Shown piece by piece: positions 45,171 to 56,023 of a stretch of DNA of 64,000 nucleotides. The notes beneath the pieces are model-generated. The model did not search any database. It saw only the letters and a program-made list of their open reading frames with translations, and was not told the DNA's origin. The DNA is from Micrasema longulum. Lineage: Eukaryota; Arthropoda; Insecta; Trichoptera; Brachycentridae. Positions within the stretch are counted from its first letter, which is position 1. Each line of letters begins with the position of its first letter. The stretch lies in NCBI GenBank assembly GCA_022494885.1, contig JAGVSM010000992.1:120021-184020 (forward strand). Reading direction: 5' to 3'. Position numbers and translations under genes: made by a program.

Positions 45171-45177
45171 AAGGCTG

Positions 45178-45285
45178 CTATTCTAAGCCACGCTCGCGGC
45201 ACGAGAAAACAGTTTTTCTCGTGTATTTTGTTTGTAAATACACGAGATAATACGGCCGTGAGAGCGCTTGGAATACCACCCCTGG
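45178..45285. repeat. Compound hairpin
   Basis: CACGAGAAAA (45200-45209) pairs with TTTTCTCGTG (45214-45223). CTCGTGTATTT (45218-45228) pairs with AAATACACGAG (45236-45246). The two stems share CTCGTG and exclude each other. An outer imperfect pairing joins CTATTCTAAGCCACGCTCGC with the complement of GAGAGCGCTTGGAATACC. Probably a foldback MITE. Confidence 0.45.
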
Positions 45286-45351
45286 GCTATATATTTATTA
45301 TACTAAAATATTTATTTGACTGGTTTTTCCACTGCAATATTTTACAATCCC

Positions 45352-45697
45352 ATGGCCCGAATAACAATTATTAAACAGAGCTATTTTCCATTATCTGTAA
45401 AGTAAAATTGAATTTTTTCCACAAAAAGTGAAATATTAAATACGAAGTATATTTTTAAGACGTGTTCAATTACATGTTTCCGACAATTTCAAAATGAAAA
45501 TTTGATTTTACTTTAGTGACAATTGATACTTTACATAAATTTATGTAAAGGAAGTGAGGTATATATGCAAAGACAAAGTGACAGTCTATCCTCTCTACCT
45601 ACCCCTACGGGAAAAGGGCGTGATATTTTTGTTGATTTTTGTTTGTTTAACAATTTAACATGTTTCTGTTAACGTCTCGTTGTAATCAGGATCCTGG
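45352..45697 (-). mobile_element. MITE family M copy with inserted RTE tail
   Basis: It begins TGGCCCGAATAACAATTATT and ends TCGTTGTAATCAGGATCC. The family interior (GTGTTCAATTACATGTTTCC, TTTTACTTTAGTGACAATTG) is present. The right third holds a foreign block at about 45546-45632 matching the RTE 3' end, making the copy longer (346 bp) than the usual 250. Confidence 0.55.
45546..45632 (+). mobile_element. RTE-like 3' end inserted in family M MITE
   Basis: GTATATATGCAAAGACAAAG, TCCTCTCTACCTACCCCTAC then GGGAAAAGGGCGTGATATTT equals the complement of the block at 62.0-62.1 kb (TATCTTTGCATACAGG, AGGGTAGGTAGAGAGGA, CACGCCGTTTCTCCG). Only the last part of the element is present. Confidence 0.6.
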
Positions 45698-45704
45698 ACC
45701 GTGG

Positions 45705-45835
45705 CGTAAGACTGTTCATTTTACCTCCATGCAAATTACCAATAGTCGCTGGCACTCTGCGATTGGAATACCAATCCAGCGCCCTATGCACCACTATACG
45801 CGAATAAGAGGTTATTGTTGATGATTTGATAATTT
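45705..45835 (+). repeat. SINE-B 3' fragment
   Basis: GGCGTAAGACTGTTCATTTT, GGAATACCAATCCAGCGCCC then TATGCACCACTATACGCG and a GTTGATGATTTGAT end follow the SINE-B distal order. The head is missing. Confidence 0.45.
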
Positions 45836-46335
45836 TTTTGTTACGTACTTAAATTAATCGATCATTACAAAAGAAAGAATCTACGGAAAACAATTGACAT
45901 GTGCATTTTAATATACAATGTGAGAGTAATATTGATAAAAATGAGAGTGAAAACTTTGTTCTAAATTCGCACACATTTTTAAACAATCAAATACTCTCAT
46001 AAGAAACTGAACAGTTACATACGCTTTCTTAGAAACTAGTTCAAAACTAATCACAGTACTATTTAAATATGTTTCAGAATGTATTTGATCTAAAACAAAC
46101 TATAAATAACACATTATATTTGAATGACTATTAGAGAAATAAAAATAGTTTTAACTTTATTTATTTTCCAATGCAACAATTTTTTTTCCAAAATATTTCT
46201 GCGTGAGAAGCATCACTAAAAGAATTGTAATTAGATTTTTAAAAATCAGACTAAAATATATTATGAGAGCTTAATCATAAGTTTAACTAAACACGTATTT
46301 TTTCTATGAATACTCTGGCTTAAAGGTGATAAAAT

Positions 46336-46750
46336 AGTAACATATCACATGCAATGAATACCGATAAAAATATATGGGTTGGATTTAGAAGAATTCATTG
46401 TATTTTAAAAATCAAAATGGATATTATGTAGAAATGTTTTCATACAAAACTTAAAAAATAAATTTTCAAAAAATATGTCACAAAAAAACGCGACATGTTT
46501 GGCTTTGATAATTGTGACGTCAAGATTCGTAACGACGTTCTATAAAAAATTAAACGGTAAGAAACAAAGTTCAAAATTCACATAAATCATGACGTATTAG
46601 GGGCGTGGCCAATCCAATGACCGTTTTCGCGGGAATTCAAAATTGCTACTGAAAAGTAGCAAAAAATATATTTAAATTTTTGTATTACTCGACAGTATTT
46701 CATAGACCTTTATTAATTTTAAAATGTGAAAAATGAAGTTGTATTTCCCT
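46336..46750 (+). mobile_element. MITE family D, copy 3 (uninterrupted)
   Basis: The ends are AGTAACATATCAC and the complement of AGGGAAATAC, flanked by AT on both sides, as in the copy inserted in the hAT relic. Interior order: CCGATAAAAATATATGGGTT, ATTCATTGTATTTTAAAAAT, CGCGACATGTTTGGC, TGACGTCAAG, CGTATTAGGGGCGTGGCCAA and ATTTCATAGACCTTTATTAA. About 415 bp. It supplies the empty site for the foldback seen at 2087. Confidence 0.75.
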
Positions 46751-47106
46751 ATTATTGAGACAGCAAAATATTTTCATACACGTTTTACAATATTTAAATC
46801 AGGTACAAAATTATTTTTGAGTAATTTTTGTTGCGTGAACCAAATTTGTTAAAATTTAAACATTTCGGTTATACATAGAGGAATTCGTAATTTATATTTT
46901 TTTGAAAATGTAAGTACTCTTATATGAGTCAATTGATATTATAGAATTTATATTTAAATCACTTTGAGGTTGTTTATTATATTAATAATAAAAATAAAAC
47001 ATTTTTGTTTTAAATCACTTATTCTTTAACAATGTTTTAAATATGTCCAAATGATTGTAGACGAGGTGGGTTTCACTCACCAGAGAGTTATTAAGATCTA
47101 AATTTA

Positions 47107-47271
47107 CTGCAACAGACAGAGGAAACATTTTTGAAAAGGATATATGGAAGTTTAGGCATTTACTTTCGTTAGCTGGTTGAATGATACGCGGTGTGTAAAG
47201 TGGCCACTTAAACCAGCCAATGTCAGGTCATAAGCCATGCAAATGCCCAATCTCTCATATGCTCTGTACTG
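47107..47271. mobile_element. Family R element, compact palindromic copy
   Basis: GTGTGTAAAGTGGCCACTTA, AACCAGCCAATGTCAGGTCA then TAAGCCATGC on the right pairs in part with the left side (GGATATATGGAAGTTTAGGC, TAGCTGGTTGAATG). Non-coding. Confidence 0.55.
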
Positions 47272-47324
47272 TGATAAATTACGATTTTACTATTATTTAA
47301 TTACAGACCGTTTTCAAAACTACT

Positions 47325-47410
47325 GAATTATAGTTTGATAAGAAAGCTTGCGTAGCTTTGAAACCGGTCGGTAATAAAATATAAAATTATTGTTTAAAGC
47401 TGTTTTGTTT
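47325..47410 (+). repeat. Two-copy repeat with hammerhead-like core, copy 2
   Basis: TTGATAAG (47335-47342), stem II AAAGCT (47343-47348) pairing with AGCTTT (47354-47359) around loop TGCGT, then GAAAC (47360-47364) whose ACCG pairs with CGGT (47369-47372) over a two-base loop, ending at A 47373. Core order and stems II and III fit a minimal hammerhead ribozyme, with the C3-G8 pair replaced by U-A in both copies. Flanks match the copy at 2.87 kb. Confidence 0.45.
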
Positions 47411-47716
47411 TCATTTCAATAATTTTTTATCTTCAGTATCAAAATATGTAAGTTTTTTTTTATATTTGCTTGGGTTAAAATATTATGTTGTTATTGAAAT
47501 CAAATGATTAATAACCATCCTAACAAAATAACATCATTTACATAAACAAGTTGTTGATAATTTATTATAGCATATCACAGGAATTATATATTGTATAATC
47601 AATATATTTTTTTGCATTCAAATCAAGGAAAACGGTCACATCCTCCTTATGTTACTTATAAGAAAATATTATCCTTATTTGTTATTTATAATATTATTGT
47701 TAGCCTATATATATTT

Positions 47717-47870
47717 GTCTGCCTCGTGGTGTAGTGGTCAGCGCATTTGCCTGCCATGCAAGAAGCCTCGGGTTCGACTCCCGACATAGTTGACAGAAAT
47801 ATTTATTAAAAAAAAAAAAATTAACCCGGCCCTATGCACCATTAAGTATGGAAAGAGAATGATGATAAAT
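47717..47870 (+). mobile_element. SINE-B, internally deleted copy
   Basis: The head is very well kept: GCCTCGTGGTGTAGTGGTCA (A box) and CCTCGGGTTCGACTCCCGAC (B box). After a poly-A run the sequence jumps to the distal block CCCTATGCACCATTAAGTAT and GAATGATGATAAA. The middle 100 bp of the full-length copy are absent. Confidence 0.75.
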
Positions 47871-47871
47871 A

Positions 47872-48295
47872 TTATTGTTGATGTATTGGTATTTATTAAT
47901 GTGGTGTTGGCGGCGAATGCTGCGGATACCGTGGACGGCCAGACGTACGAATGCATCTATACTTCAGGAACTGGGCATAGGAGAAAGACTAACATCCATG
48001 TGCGAGAAAAGAATTCTGGACTGGAAAGTTTTTTGGACATATTTCCAGGGGAACTCTGATAGTTTGGAGAAAACTATTCTCCTGGGAAGTGTCGAAGGGA
48101 CAAGGTCGCGTGGACGTCAAACGACAAGATGGAGAAGCATAGTCACTGAATTATCAGAATTATCACTGACGAATGTCTAAAGAAGAGCAAAAGACCGTTC
48201 CAGATGGGGGAGACCGTCCACAGAAGAGCCATGCCTGGAGTCAGGTGTAATCACCATCCTCAGACATGAGGCACGGATTGAAGAGAGAGATTTAT
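47872..48295 (+). pseudogene. RTE-like reverse-transcriptase C-terminal relic
   Basis: The frame at 47875-48180 encodes WCWRRMLRIPWTARRTNASI, LQELGIGERLTSMCEKRILD, DSLEKTILLGSVEGTRSRGR and QTTRWRSIVTELSELSLTNV, followed after a stop by RRAKDRSRWG. The W-R-R-M-L-R-I-P-W-T-x-R-x-T-N and G-K/S-x-E-G-x-R-x-R-G-R-x-x-T-R-W blocks are characteristic of insect RTE/endonuclease-reverse transcriptase C-termini. An FGH-type block (normally after RIL) is altered by a frameshift. The overlapping frame at 47790 is a shadow. Confidence 0.7.
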
Positions 48296-48477
48296 TATTA
48301 ACCAAATGTTTTCATGGACTTTTGATCTTTTAAAAAACTATATTCAAGCATAAAGATCAAAAAGAGCAGATTTGCGGTTCCGAATATTAACTTTAAATCG
48401 AATTGTCTAGTTCGCATTGTTTAGGCGTCGATTATGTGCTTCCGTTCAATATTTAGCAAACAAATATATATAACGGG

Positions 48478-48845
48478 GAAGTTCCGTGGTTTTTAAAATT
48501 TATTTTTCAAACTAAGTCAAAAAAAAAACATTTTTATGCAGCGTATTATCAGCGCTATGATTTCTTAAAGTTTTGTTTTTTACACTCACTCCGTGCGTGA
48601 CGTCACTAGTTCTCTCCGGTAAGTTGTCTTGATTAGTGCATTGGCTTCCCGGAAACCGGAAATCTATCACAACCTTCTTATTGGTTGATTAAGAAGTACT
48701 TCTGACGTCATTTAATGTAGTTCATTTTTATTAGTTTTCTCAAACATTTTAGACAAACTTCACTGTATAATTAAATGCTATAATTTGTACCGCATGTAAG
48801 AAAACATTTTTATTTAGAATTTTCCGTGTGGAGGAAGGGAGGAGT
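48478..48845 (+). mobile_element. MITE family P, copy 2
   Basis: GAAGTTCCGTGGTTTTTAAA, CAGCGCTATGATTTCTTAAA, GCGTGACGTCACTAG, TTCCCGGAAACCGGAAATCT, TTATTGGTTGATTAAGAAG, TGACGTCATTTAATGTAG and GTAAGAAAACATTTTTATTT give the fullest block set of the family. Two TGACGTCA sites (48598-48605, 48703-48710). Non-coding. Confidence 0.65.
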
Positions 48846-48998
48846 AAATGGGCAAATATTTACTGTAATGTTTGACCGCAAAGAGAATGCTTTAAATATT
48901 CATAATAATAATCTAATATAATGACACTGGAAGATAACGTACTAGAAATCATATTTCTAAGTCGGGCTTAGTGTCTGTGAGACCCCAGAACTGACCTC

Positions 48999-49448
48999 TT
49001 GAAGCAGGTAACAGATTATTACGTTACCTACTTGATTCAATTAACAATCGAGGGATCGAAGGATGTCGAGGCTGCATACAGAATAACTCCTAAAAAGACT
49101 AGCATCAGTCAGAGGAACGCTTCCCCGAGGACTGTGGTGGTTAAACTTTTTAATAATTTTGAAAAATCTAAATTTCTGATGGACTTGAAAAAGTATAATA
49201 ACTTATGTGAATGTGCTGGGGATAGGCTCAATACAGCAATGATTGGTTTGGCGGGCGTAAAATCACCGATCTATGTGTCCGAACACTTAACAGTTCGCGC
49301 TAAACGACTGTGGTACCTGGCTCGACTGGCGGCTAGAGAGCGCAGCTATAGGTATGTTTGGACTAAAGACGGCTTGATTTTTATAAAAAAAGATGAAAAT
49401 TCACGTCCTATACTAGTAGATTCTGAGAATATTATTAATCAATTGTGA
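48999..49448 (+). CDS. Non-LTR retrotransposon ORF1, C-terminal FP25K-like half
   Basis: About 140 codons, open to a TGA at 49446-49448. Residues 40-62 (NASPRTVVVKLFNNFEKSKF) and 91-131 (IYVSEHLTVRAKRLWYLARL, then ARERSYRYVWTKDGLIFIKK) match the baculovirus-FP-like RNA-binding C-terminal domain carried by ORF1 of arthropod CR1/Jockey-like elements (PRTVVVKL..., I-[FY]-V-x-E-x-L-T..., Y-K-Y-V-W-x-[KR]-x-G-x-I-x-x-[KR]K). The N-terminal zinc finger and coiled coil are missing, so the element is 5'-truncated or its ORF1 is rearranged. No ATG is available; the frame opens upstream with an intergenic-looking TTG. ORF2 follows about 300 bp downstream in the same orientation. Confidence 0.65.
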   Translation: MKQVTDYYVTYLIQLTIEGSKDVEAAYRITPKKTSISQRNASPRTVVVKLFNNFEKSKFLMDLKKYNNLCECAGDRLNTAMIGLAGVKSPIYVSEHLTVRAKRLWYLARLAARERSYRYVWTKDGLIFIKKDENSRPILVDSENIINQL

Positions 49449-49755
49449 CTCTTTGTTAAAACATCCCTCGATCTTTATACCTCGTTTATTCTAATTTTAA
49501 TTATTATTTACTTATCTTTATTCTTGTTTTTGATGGAAATGTTTAATTACGATTCCATACTACTACAAAAGTATTACAACAAACATAAACCCATACGCAC
49601 GATAACAAATTCGCCTTTCCGCTATAATTATTTAATTACGAAAATTTTGAGGTACAACATCAAAGTCAATATAATAATATTTTTTTATCATACCAGTAGA
49701 TATGGTCTACTGGGAATACTTGTATTTTCATACACTATTATTGGTTCTACTCAAA

Positions 49756-52713
49756 ATGGTTAACACTTTTTACGAGGAACAGGATGAAACAGTACCTTCT
49801 AGTAAAAATATTGTTTTTGAAACCTTAAATGAAGCGTTATCGTATCACTGGGGATCGACAAAGTTAAACATAATTCATCAAAACATACGTACCATGGAAA
49901 ATCTGGATGATTTTTTGACGTTCTTGGATATTGTTAAATCAAGGGTTATATTCGACATTCTTATTTTTTCTGAGTGTAGATTGCACGAAGCATATATATC
50001 CAAGCAGGTTTTAGGTTATATGGAATATCATTCACAAAATTATTTAAATCAAAATAGTGGAGTCGTAGTATACGTTAGGGATAGCATGCGCGCTGATGTG
50101 AGGGAAATATGCATGGAACAAGGTAATTGTTTAAAAATTGTGATTGAAGATGATATATGCATATTTGCGATATATAGGTCTCCATCTTATAGTAATATAG
50201 ACACATTCTTGGAGTCTTTGCATCTCCTCCTCCGGCAGTGCAGTGGGGCCATGCGGAGTATCATCATAGGGGACATTAATATTAATACGCTGGGCCAAAG
50301 GCACAGGCAGTGTGAAGACTACTTGTGCGTTATGGCTGAACACAATTTCATATGTAACATAGACGCACCGACAAGAGTGCAAGGTACCTCTGAATCTTGC
50401 CTTGACCATATCAATACTCGTAACGTGCACAATTCTCTTACATTTATTATACAGAACACTATAACCGATCATTACACCACCGGTATTAGTATCCGAATAA
50501 ACACGCCAAAAAAGAAAGTTAATAAATTTACAAATTCAATAAACTATTCAAATCTTTCAAGGGACCTCGAATCCGAGTTGTGGGAGGACATACTTCAACA
50601 AACTGACACTGACAAAGCGATGAATATTTTTGTAAAAAAATTGAACATTACGTTGATAAAAATACTTTCAGTAAGTCGGTGGCACACAAAAAATTTCATC
50701 TTACTCCTTGGATTACGGATAGTATTGTAAAATCAATTCATAAGAGAAATCACTTACATAAAATAGCAAAAAAAGATCCACTAAATGAAAGTAAACAAAA
50801 ATATTATTTAAAATACAGAAATGTGTGTAAATATGTTATTAAAAGAGCAAAGGAGATATATTATAAAAATCTCCTGAGTAACAATAATTCTCCGGTTAAA
50901 ATCTGGGAAACAATTCGAGAAATTACAAAAACTAAATCAAAAAAGGGGCCTGAAATTACATCTATAATTTTGCCAGACTCTACAAATACTAATGATCCCC
51001 AAATAATAGCCCATATTGCCAATGAATATTTTACTACAGTAGGTTCTAAATTATCTGAAGCTATATTATGTGAATCCAAACTGAATGAATGTAATCTAGC
51101 ATCATCTATTAATGTCAAGAACATAATGCCATCGTTTCAACTAAATAAAATATCAGAACAAGAAATCATTAAAATTATCACTAGTCTAAAAAAAACGTAT
51201 TCCAAGGGTCCTGACGTTGTTAATACTTTTATGTTAAAACAATTTAAAAATTTCATTGCCAAACCTCTGTCGCACATTTTCAATCTAAGTTTCTCATCAG
51301 GAATTTTTCCAACAAAACTTAAACAATCAATAGTGCAACCAATCTTTAAATCGGGTGATCAACAGAATATAGAAAATTACAGACCAATATCGTTGGTAAG
51401 TGCATATTCAAAAGTATTGGAGAAAGCATTCAAAAATAGACTAAGCGATTATGTAGAGAGTAAAAACTTACTTAGTGACAACCAATTTGGATTTAGACCA
51501 GGTAAAAGCACAGATGACGCAATAAAAAAATTAACCGGAGCATTAGTAAACAACATTAACAATGGTAAGAAAACACTTGCAATTTTTCTTGATTTGGCAA
51601 AAGCACCATATCGCACAAAATTCTTTTAAAAAGAGTTGAAAACATTGGGATCACAGGTAGACCTCTAAATTGGTTACACAGTTTCATTTCCAACAGATTA
51701 CAGAGGGTTAAAATTGGAGAATGCAGCAGTACTGCTTTAGAAATGAATTTTGGGGTACCACAGGGTAGTACGCTGGGACCTTTGCTGTTTATTATATATA
51801 TAAACGAATTGTGTAATTTAAATATTAACGCTCGTATAATCACCTTTGCAGACGATACAGTTCTTGTATTTGAAGGTGATAATTGGAGGAAACACATGTT
51901 AAGGCCGAAACAGGAATGAATATTCTTAAAAACTGGCTCAAAGATAATTTGCTGACACTAAACTCAAAGAAAACAAAATACGTAAAGTTCAGCCCAAATA
52001 TAAAAGGCCTACCAAGAATAGAATTAAGGATAAAAATTCATAATACAAATTGTAACACGCTTACCAGCTGTAATTGCTACCATCTGGAATGTGTACAAGA
52101 CATCAAATATTTAGGAATCTTTATTGACGCACACCTTAACTGGAGAAAACACATTAACTATTTAGTGGGTAGAGTTAGGAAACTAATCTATATCTTTATA
52201 ACACTGCGTAACATATTGTCCATTGTAGATATTAAAAGTATATACTATGGTTTGTGCAACTCTGTTTTGGCCTACGGATGTATTTGTTGGGGAGGAGCTG
52301 CCAAGACTATTCTTGATCCCTTGGTTAAGGTACATAAATCAATATTGAGGATAATATTGCGAAAACCGTACAATCATCCGAGTGAAGGCCTTTTCAAATC
52401 CTTAGACGTCCTTGGCTTAAGGCAAATCTACATGAGGAAAGTAATACTTGACATCCACAAAAATAGGAGCACTCAGGTGATTGTGAGTCATGCGCACTTA
52501 ACCAGGAGTACAGTAAGAAACGATTTGGTGATTCCAATAGCACGTACAGCGGTATTCCAAAAATCATTTCTATATAACGGACCTAAACTATACAACCTGA
52601 TACCGTCTTTTTGGAAATCTGATAAACCATCAGTTTTGAAAAGAAATTTAAAAATTTGGTTGACAGACATTGGAAGTAAGGAATCGGAGAATTTATTGAA
52701 GATAGTAATCTAA
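49756..52713 (+). pseudogene. Non-LTR retrotransposon ORF2: endonuclease and reverse transcriptase, three frameshifts
   Basis: From ATG 49756 the first part is an apurinic-type endonuclease: HQNIR (residues 41-45), SECRL (72-76), AIYRSP (138-143), GDININ (172-177), SCLDHI (214-219) and ITDHY (236-240). A frameshift near 50650 leads into the polymerase: PIFKSGD, ENYRPISLVSAYSKVLEK, NQFGFRPGKSTDDA and FLDLAKA with the motif A aspartate at 51591. A small deletion at about 51605 shifts the frame. It then continues with GVPQGSTLGPLLFIIYINEL and FADDT (aspartates at 51851 and 51854). A one-base loss near 51886 shifts into NILKNWLKDNLLTLNSKKTK and IKYLGIFIDAHLNWRKH, ending at 52711-52713. No RNase H domain. 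Layout fits the CR1/Jockey group. Catalytic residues survive but the protein cannot be made as one chain. Confidence 0.85.
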
Positions 52714-52960
52714 ATATTATGCTATCCCACTGAATCATATATAAATTTATTGTATTTTCGCATGTGCATATATATCGTGTATGAATGTGTGTATATATAT
52801 GTATATGTATGTATATGTGTGTATATATGTATGTATGTGTATATGTATGTACGAAGTATGTATGCTTTATATTTGTGTATATGTATGTACGAAGTATGTA
52901 TGCTTTATATTTGTGTATTTAATTGTATTTTTACATTTAATGTAAACTAAATTTTTTTTT
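52714..52960 (+). repeat. ORF2 3' region with GTAT-type microsatellite
   Basis: GTATATATATGTATATGTAT and a duplicated ATGTACGAAGTATGTATGCT block (52846-52866 and 52884-52904) follow the ORF2 stop. Typical of retrotransposon 3' ends and resembling the complement of 32.7-32.8 kb. The 66-codon tyrosine-rich frame is a by-product. Confidence 0.6.
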
Positions 52961-53029
52961 CTTTTCTTCTCTTTTGGGCTATAACGGTTTTTTTTATTTT
53001 TTTATTTCTTCAATATAGTTTTTTTTTAT

Positions 53030-53255
53030 TTATAGGAAAAATATTCGTAAACCATATTTGCCGCAACAAATCGGTTTCTTAGAACAGGCATTTGCCCATA
53101 TAGGAACCGATTGCAACATTAGGCGTATTAATATTTCTGGCTTGCCGACCCTTCATAAAAAAAAAAAAAAAAATCATTTAAACCACTCTCACGTTAAGTA
53201 TAAGAAAATCAGACGCGTCGTTGTTCTACGCTCCCGACAAAATGTACTTTTATAA
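53030..53255 (+). other. Possible exon-like or transposon-derived open segment
   Basis: A T-rich tract ending in TTTATTTATAG (53033) precedes an open frame reading PYLPQQIGFLEQAFAHIGTD then CNIRRINISGLPTLHK before an A-run. Composition is protein-like and the acceptor is plausible, but an A(17) run inside the frame argues against a functional exon. The family is not recognised. Confidence 0.2.
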
Positions 53256-53259
53256 TAAA

Positions 53260-54330
53260 TTTAAAAAATACATTTTTGTGGTGAAAATTCCAGCTTTGTA
53301 ATTTTTAGATGTTGACGATGAAGAGGGTACGTGAATTAACCTTAACAATTGTGTTCGTTACTCTACTGACGAAATAATTTGATTAAAGACTCGTATTGAA
53401 TAACTTGACATTCACATGATCCGTTGAAGAGTTAAGGTCACCAGTCACCAGTCACCAGTATATTTTTTGTTGATAACAAGCTTTATTATGTGAGAAACTT
53501 ACAAACAAAAAGTGTTTTTGTAATTTATTTCAATTATAAAACAAATTACGATAAACGTTGTTTGGACATAATCAAATGTATGTCTGAGATAATTATTTTA
53601 TGTAGAAAATAGATTTCAAAACTTCATAAAATAGGTAAAAAGCGGCTTCTCGTTTTTACATTTTCGTTTTTAAAAAATAACTGAATTGAATGATGTGAAT
53701 TTTGGTACAAAAAAAATATTTTTTTTCAATTTTTACCATAAATTCTTTATTAACAAATGATTTCACTTATTGATTGATAGACGACGTAGATTTCATATGT
53801 AAAGAACAATTTAAACAGATTTTAACCAAATTAATATGCAATGTGTATTTTTTTTACAAAGAGTAAGTACTTTGGCGGACTTATTGCTAAAAGCAATATC
53901 TTCCAGCCAACCAAAAAATAGATTGGTCAAAAGAAGAGTTGGTTAAAATTTTATTCTAAAAAACCATAAACATATTTTTTTAAATACATACATAAAATAA
54001 AAAATAGCCAATTGATTAAAACTAACCGCTATTTTTCCATTGGGAGATAAGGCTTGTAATTATTAACTTTAAAAAAAAGTGTATTAATAATCATTAAGTA
54101 TAATATTGATTATATAATATGAAAAATGATGTGTTATGTTAAGGAATGGAAAGTGTTCTCTCCTGAGAAAAGCGAAGCGAAAGACAATGATCGGAAAGGT
54201 AAATGAAATTCTCAGCAAGATATTTTGGGGCGCAAGGGTTGTGAAGATTATTTTAAAGAAGTGAGAGTATAAAATAAATAAATAGAGAGAAAAATAAATA
54301 TTTGAGTTCTCACTCACCATAAGAAAATGG
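53260..54330. other. No recognisable gene
   Basis: AT-rich sequence. A triple GTCACCA heptamer lies at 53437-53458. Nothing else stands out. Confidence 0.4.
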
Positions 54331-54334
54331 GAAT

Positions 54335-54412
54335 CGAGTTGTAAAAGAGTGGGGTTCAAACCTCTGATTCGTAAATCCCGGACATTAGCCAAAACCCAGT
54401 TCAAATCAATTG
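54335..54412 (+). repeat. tRNA-like repeat family C copy
   Basis: GAGTTGTAAAAGAGTGGGGT, TCAAACCTCTGATTCGTAAA and CCCAGTTCAAATC follow the 5583-5670 copy block by block. Confidence 0.4.
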
Positions 54413-54689
54413 TACCTACATACATTGTTTTTCAAACATATTTTGTTATATTTATTCAACTCTTTGTATATACATTTTTGTACATTGGTAGCATTTGCAA
54501 TTTCTGTCAATCAACCAATAAACTTAGATATATTATTTTAATTTAAATTTCAAACTTATGCGAAATTAAAAAAAATTCAAATAGATTCAAAAAATGAACT
54601 TGCAATATGTGTGTATATAATTGAATTAATATCGATACTAGCCTTATATGGGATAAGCGAATAAAGAAAAAAGAAAAGAGAAGAGATTA

Positions 54690-54960
54690 AAGAGAGGAAA
54701 CAAGATGCTTCTTCAGGCGTAATTTAAAGAGATACTGTAGAAACATCTTTGGTAGCGGATGAGAGTTGATTCCACAATAGAGCCGCGTGGACACTTTATG
54801 AGTTAAAGTAGATAGAGAAATTCTGGATGGGAATTAAGAGCATGATTTAAGAGGAAGAACGAAGAGGTAACATGCATTTTTTAACGGAGGTATATAGGAG
54901 CGTTTGGACTATGAGGTACAGTGAACAGAAATGCGATGGTAAGATAGTCTCTCCGCTGTC
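54690..54960 (-). pseudogene. Non-LTR reverse-transcriptase C-terminal scrap
   Basis: The minus strand near 54800-54700 reads RLYCGINSHPLPKMFLQYLF then KLRLKKHLVSS, resembling the L-W-N-x-L-P...F-K-x-x-L-K-x-x-L finish of non-LTR polymerases. It is frameshifted and short. Confidence 0.35.
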
Positions 54961-54969
54961 TAATTTTGA

Positions 54970-56020
54970 GCCATTTGCCATTTACACACACAGTGTGTAC
55001 CCTGTTTTTGTGCCCTGTTTTTCTTTACATTTGTGCTAGATTCCGTAAAAAATCTAACCCTTCATGTTTTGAGTAAAAAATTCTTTGACATTTATAGGGT
55101 GAATTTTTATTAAAAATGAATAGACAGTGTTAATGACATAGAATTAAGAATAGTCCTGAAACCGCATACGCACATCAAACAGAAGACGACTAAACTACTC
55201 CTAAATGAGTAGGTTTACGTTTTAACCCATTAGTTTCTTTGTAGACGTCGCTCAGTACGCAACTCCTGATTTGAATTCAACTATGCCGTGTTGTGTCCCT
55301 TTAAAGTATAGAAATACTGCTAGGATCTTAAAGAAACAGAATGGTATCACATTTCATGTGTAATTAGCAAGAGAATGTTTAAGTAGCAAATGCATTCCTT
55401 AAAAATTGAATTATTTTTCTATCTGTCAGATTGCCGAAGAAACAAAATAGAAATTTCGTTAAATTGCCAGGGTAGTAAATTTGTCTACCCAACTTTGCTT
55501 ATCTAGAGAACTAATGAAAATTTGACCTCAGATTAAACAACTCTGTGGTAGACATTTGACCGACATTCTCTTCAAAACATCAAATATTATTTAACATGAT
55601 ATAAAAATATCCGATTTATATAAAATAAAATTAGTTTTATATTTTAAGTTTAAAGTTCATTAATTCAATTACTGTTATTAAATGACCCTTTACTTGTCTA
55701 CTCTGTTGTGTCAATCAATATTTCAGAGTGCACAATAAAATTTTAGAGAAATTAACAGATTGCTTTTTTTGCCTTACATTTGTTTTATGATTTTTTTTCC
55801 CCATCGTGCAACATTGCGCGGCGACATCACGAATGCGCGTGGCGAATGTGGGGCATAGTGGGGGGATTATTAAACACAGTCCGATGTATTCGAATATGAT
55901 TCTACGCTCCTTCTGGACTATTCTTAAATCTATGGTTAAAGATATTAAAACATTTGTGAATCCTTTAAGTGTAATCCGAAATAAATAAAAATAAATAAAT
56001 AAATATAGTAACAATATTAA
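54970..56020. other. No recognisable gene
   Basis: AT-rich sequence. The frames at 55715-56023 and 55806-55988 overlap on opposite strands and have no motif. An (AAAT)n run lies just before the SINE at 56024. Confidence 0.4.
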
Positions 56021-56023
56021 CAT

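Noticed and set aside
46336..46750. Family D as a conserved regulatory element because of its GACGTCA and CCAAT-like blocks
   Set aside because: Three copies with inverted-repeat ends and AT flanks, one inside a transposase, show it is a mobile element; a regulatory role would be secondary.
47790..48059. 89-codon frame overlapping the RTE relic
   Set aside because: The other plus frame (47875-48180) carries the conserved WRRMLRIPWT and GR..TRW blocks.
50131..50472. Minus-strand frame of 113 codons, and those at 50861-51124 and 51556-51897
   Set aside because: Shadows antisense to the endonuclease/reverse-transcriptase ORF2.
52750..52950. 66-codon tyrosine/cysteine-rich frame and its counterpart at 32611-32793
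   Set aside because: Translation of GTAT-type microsatellites.
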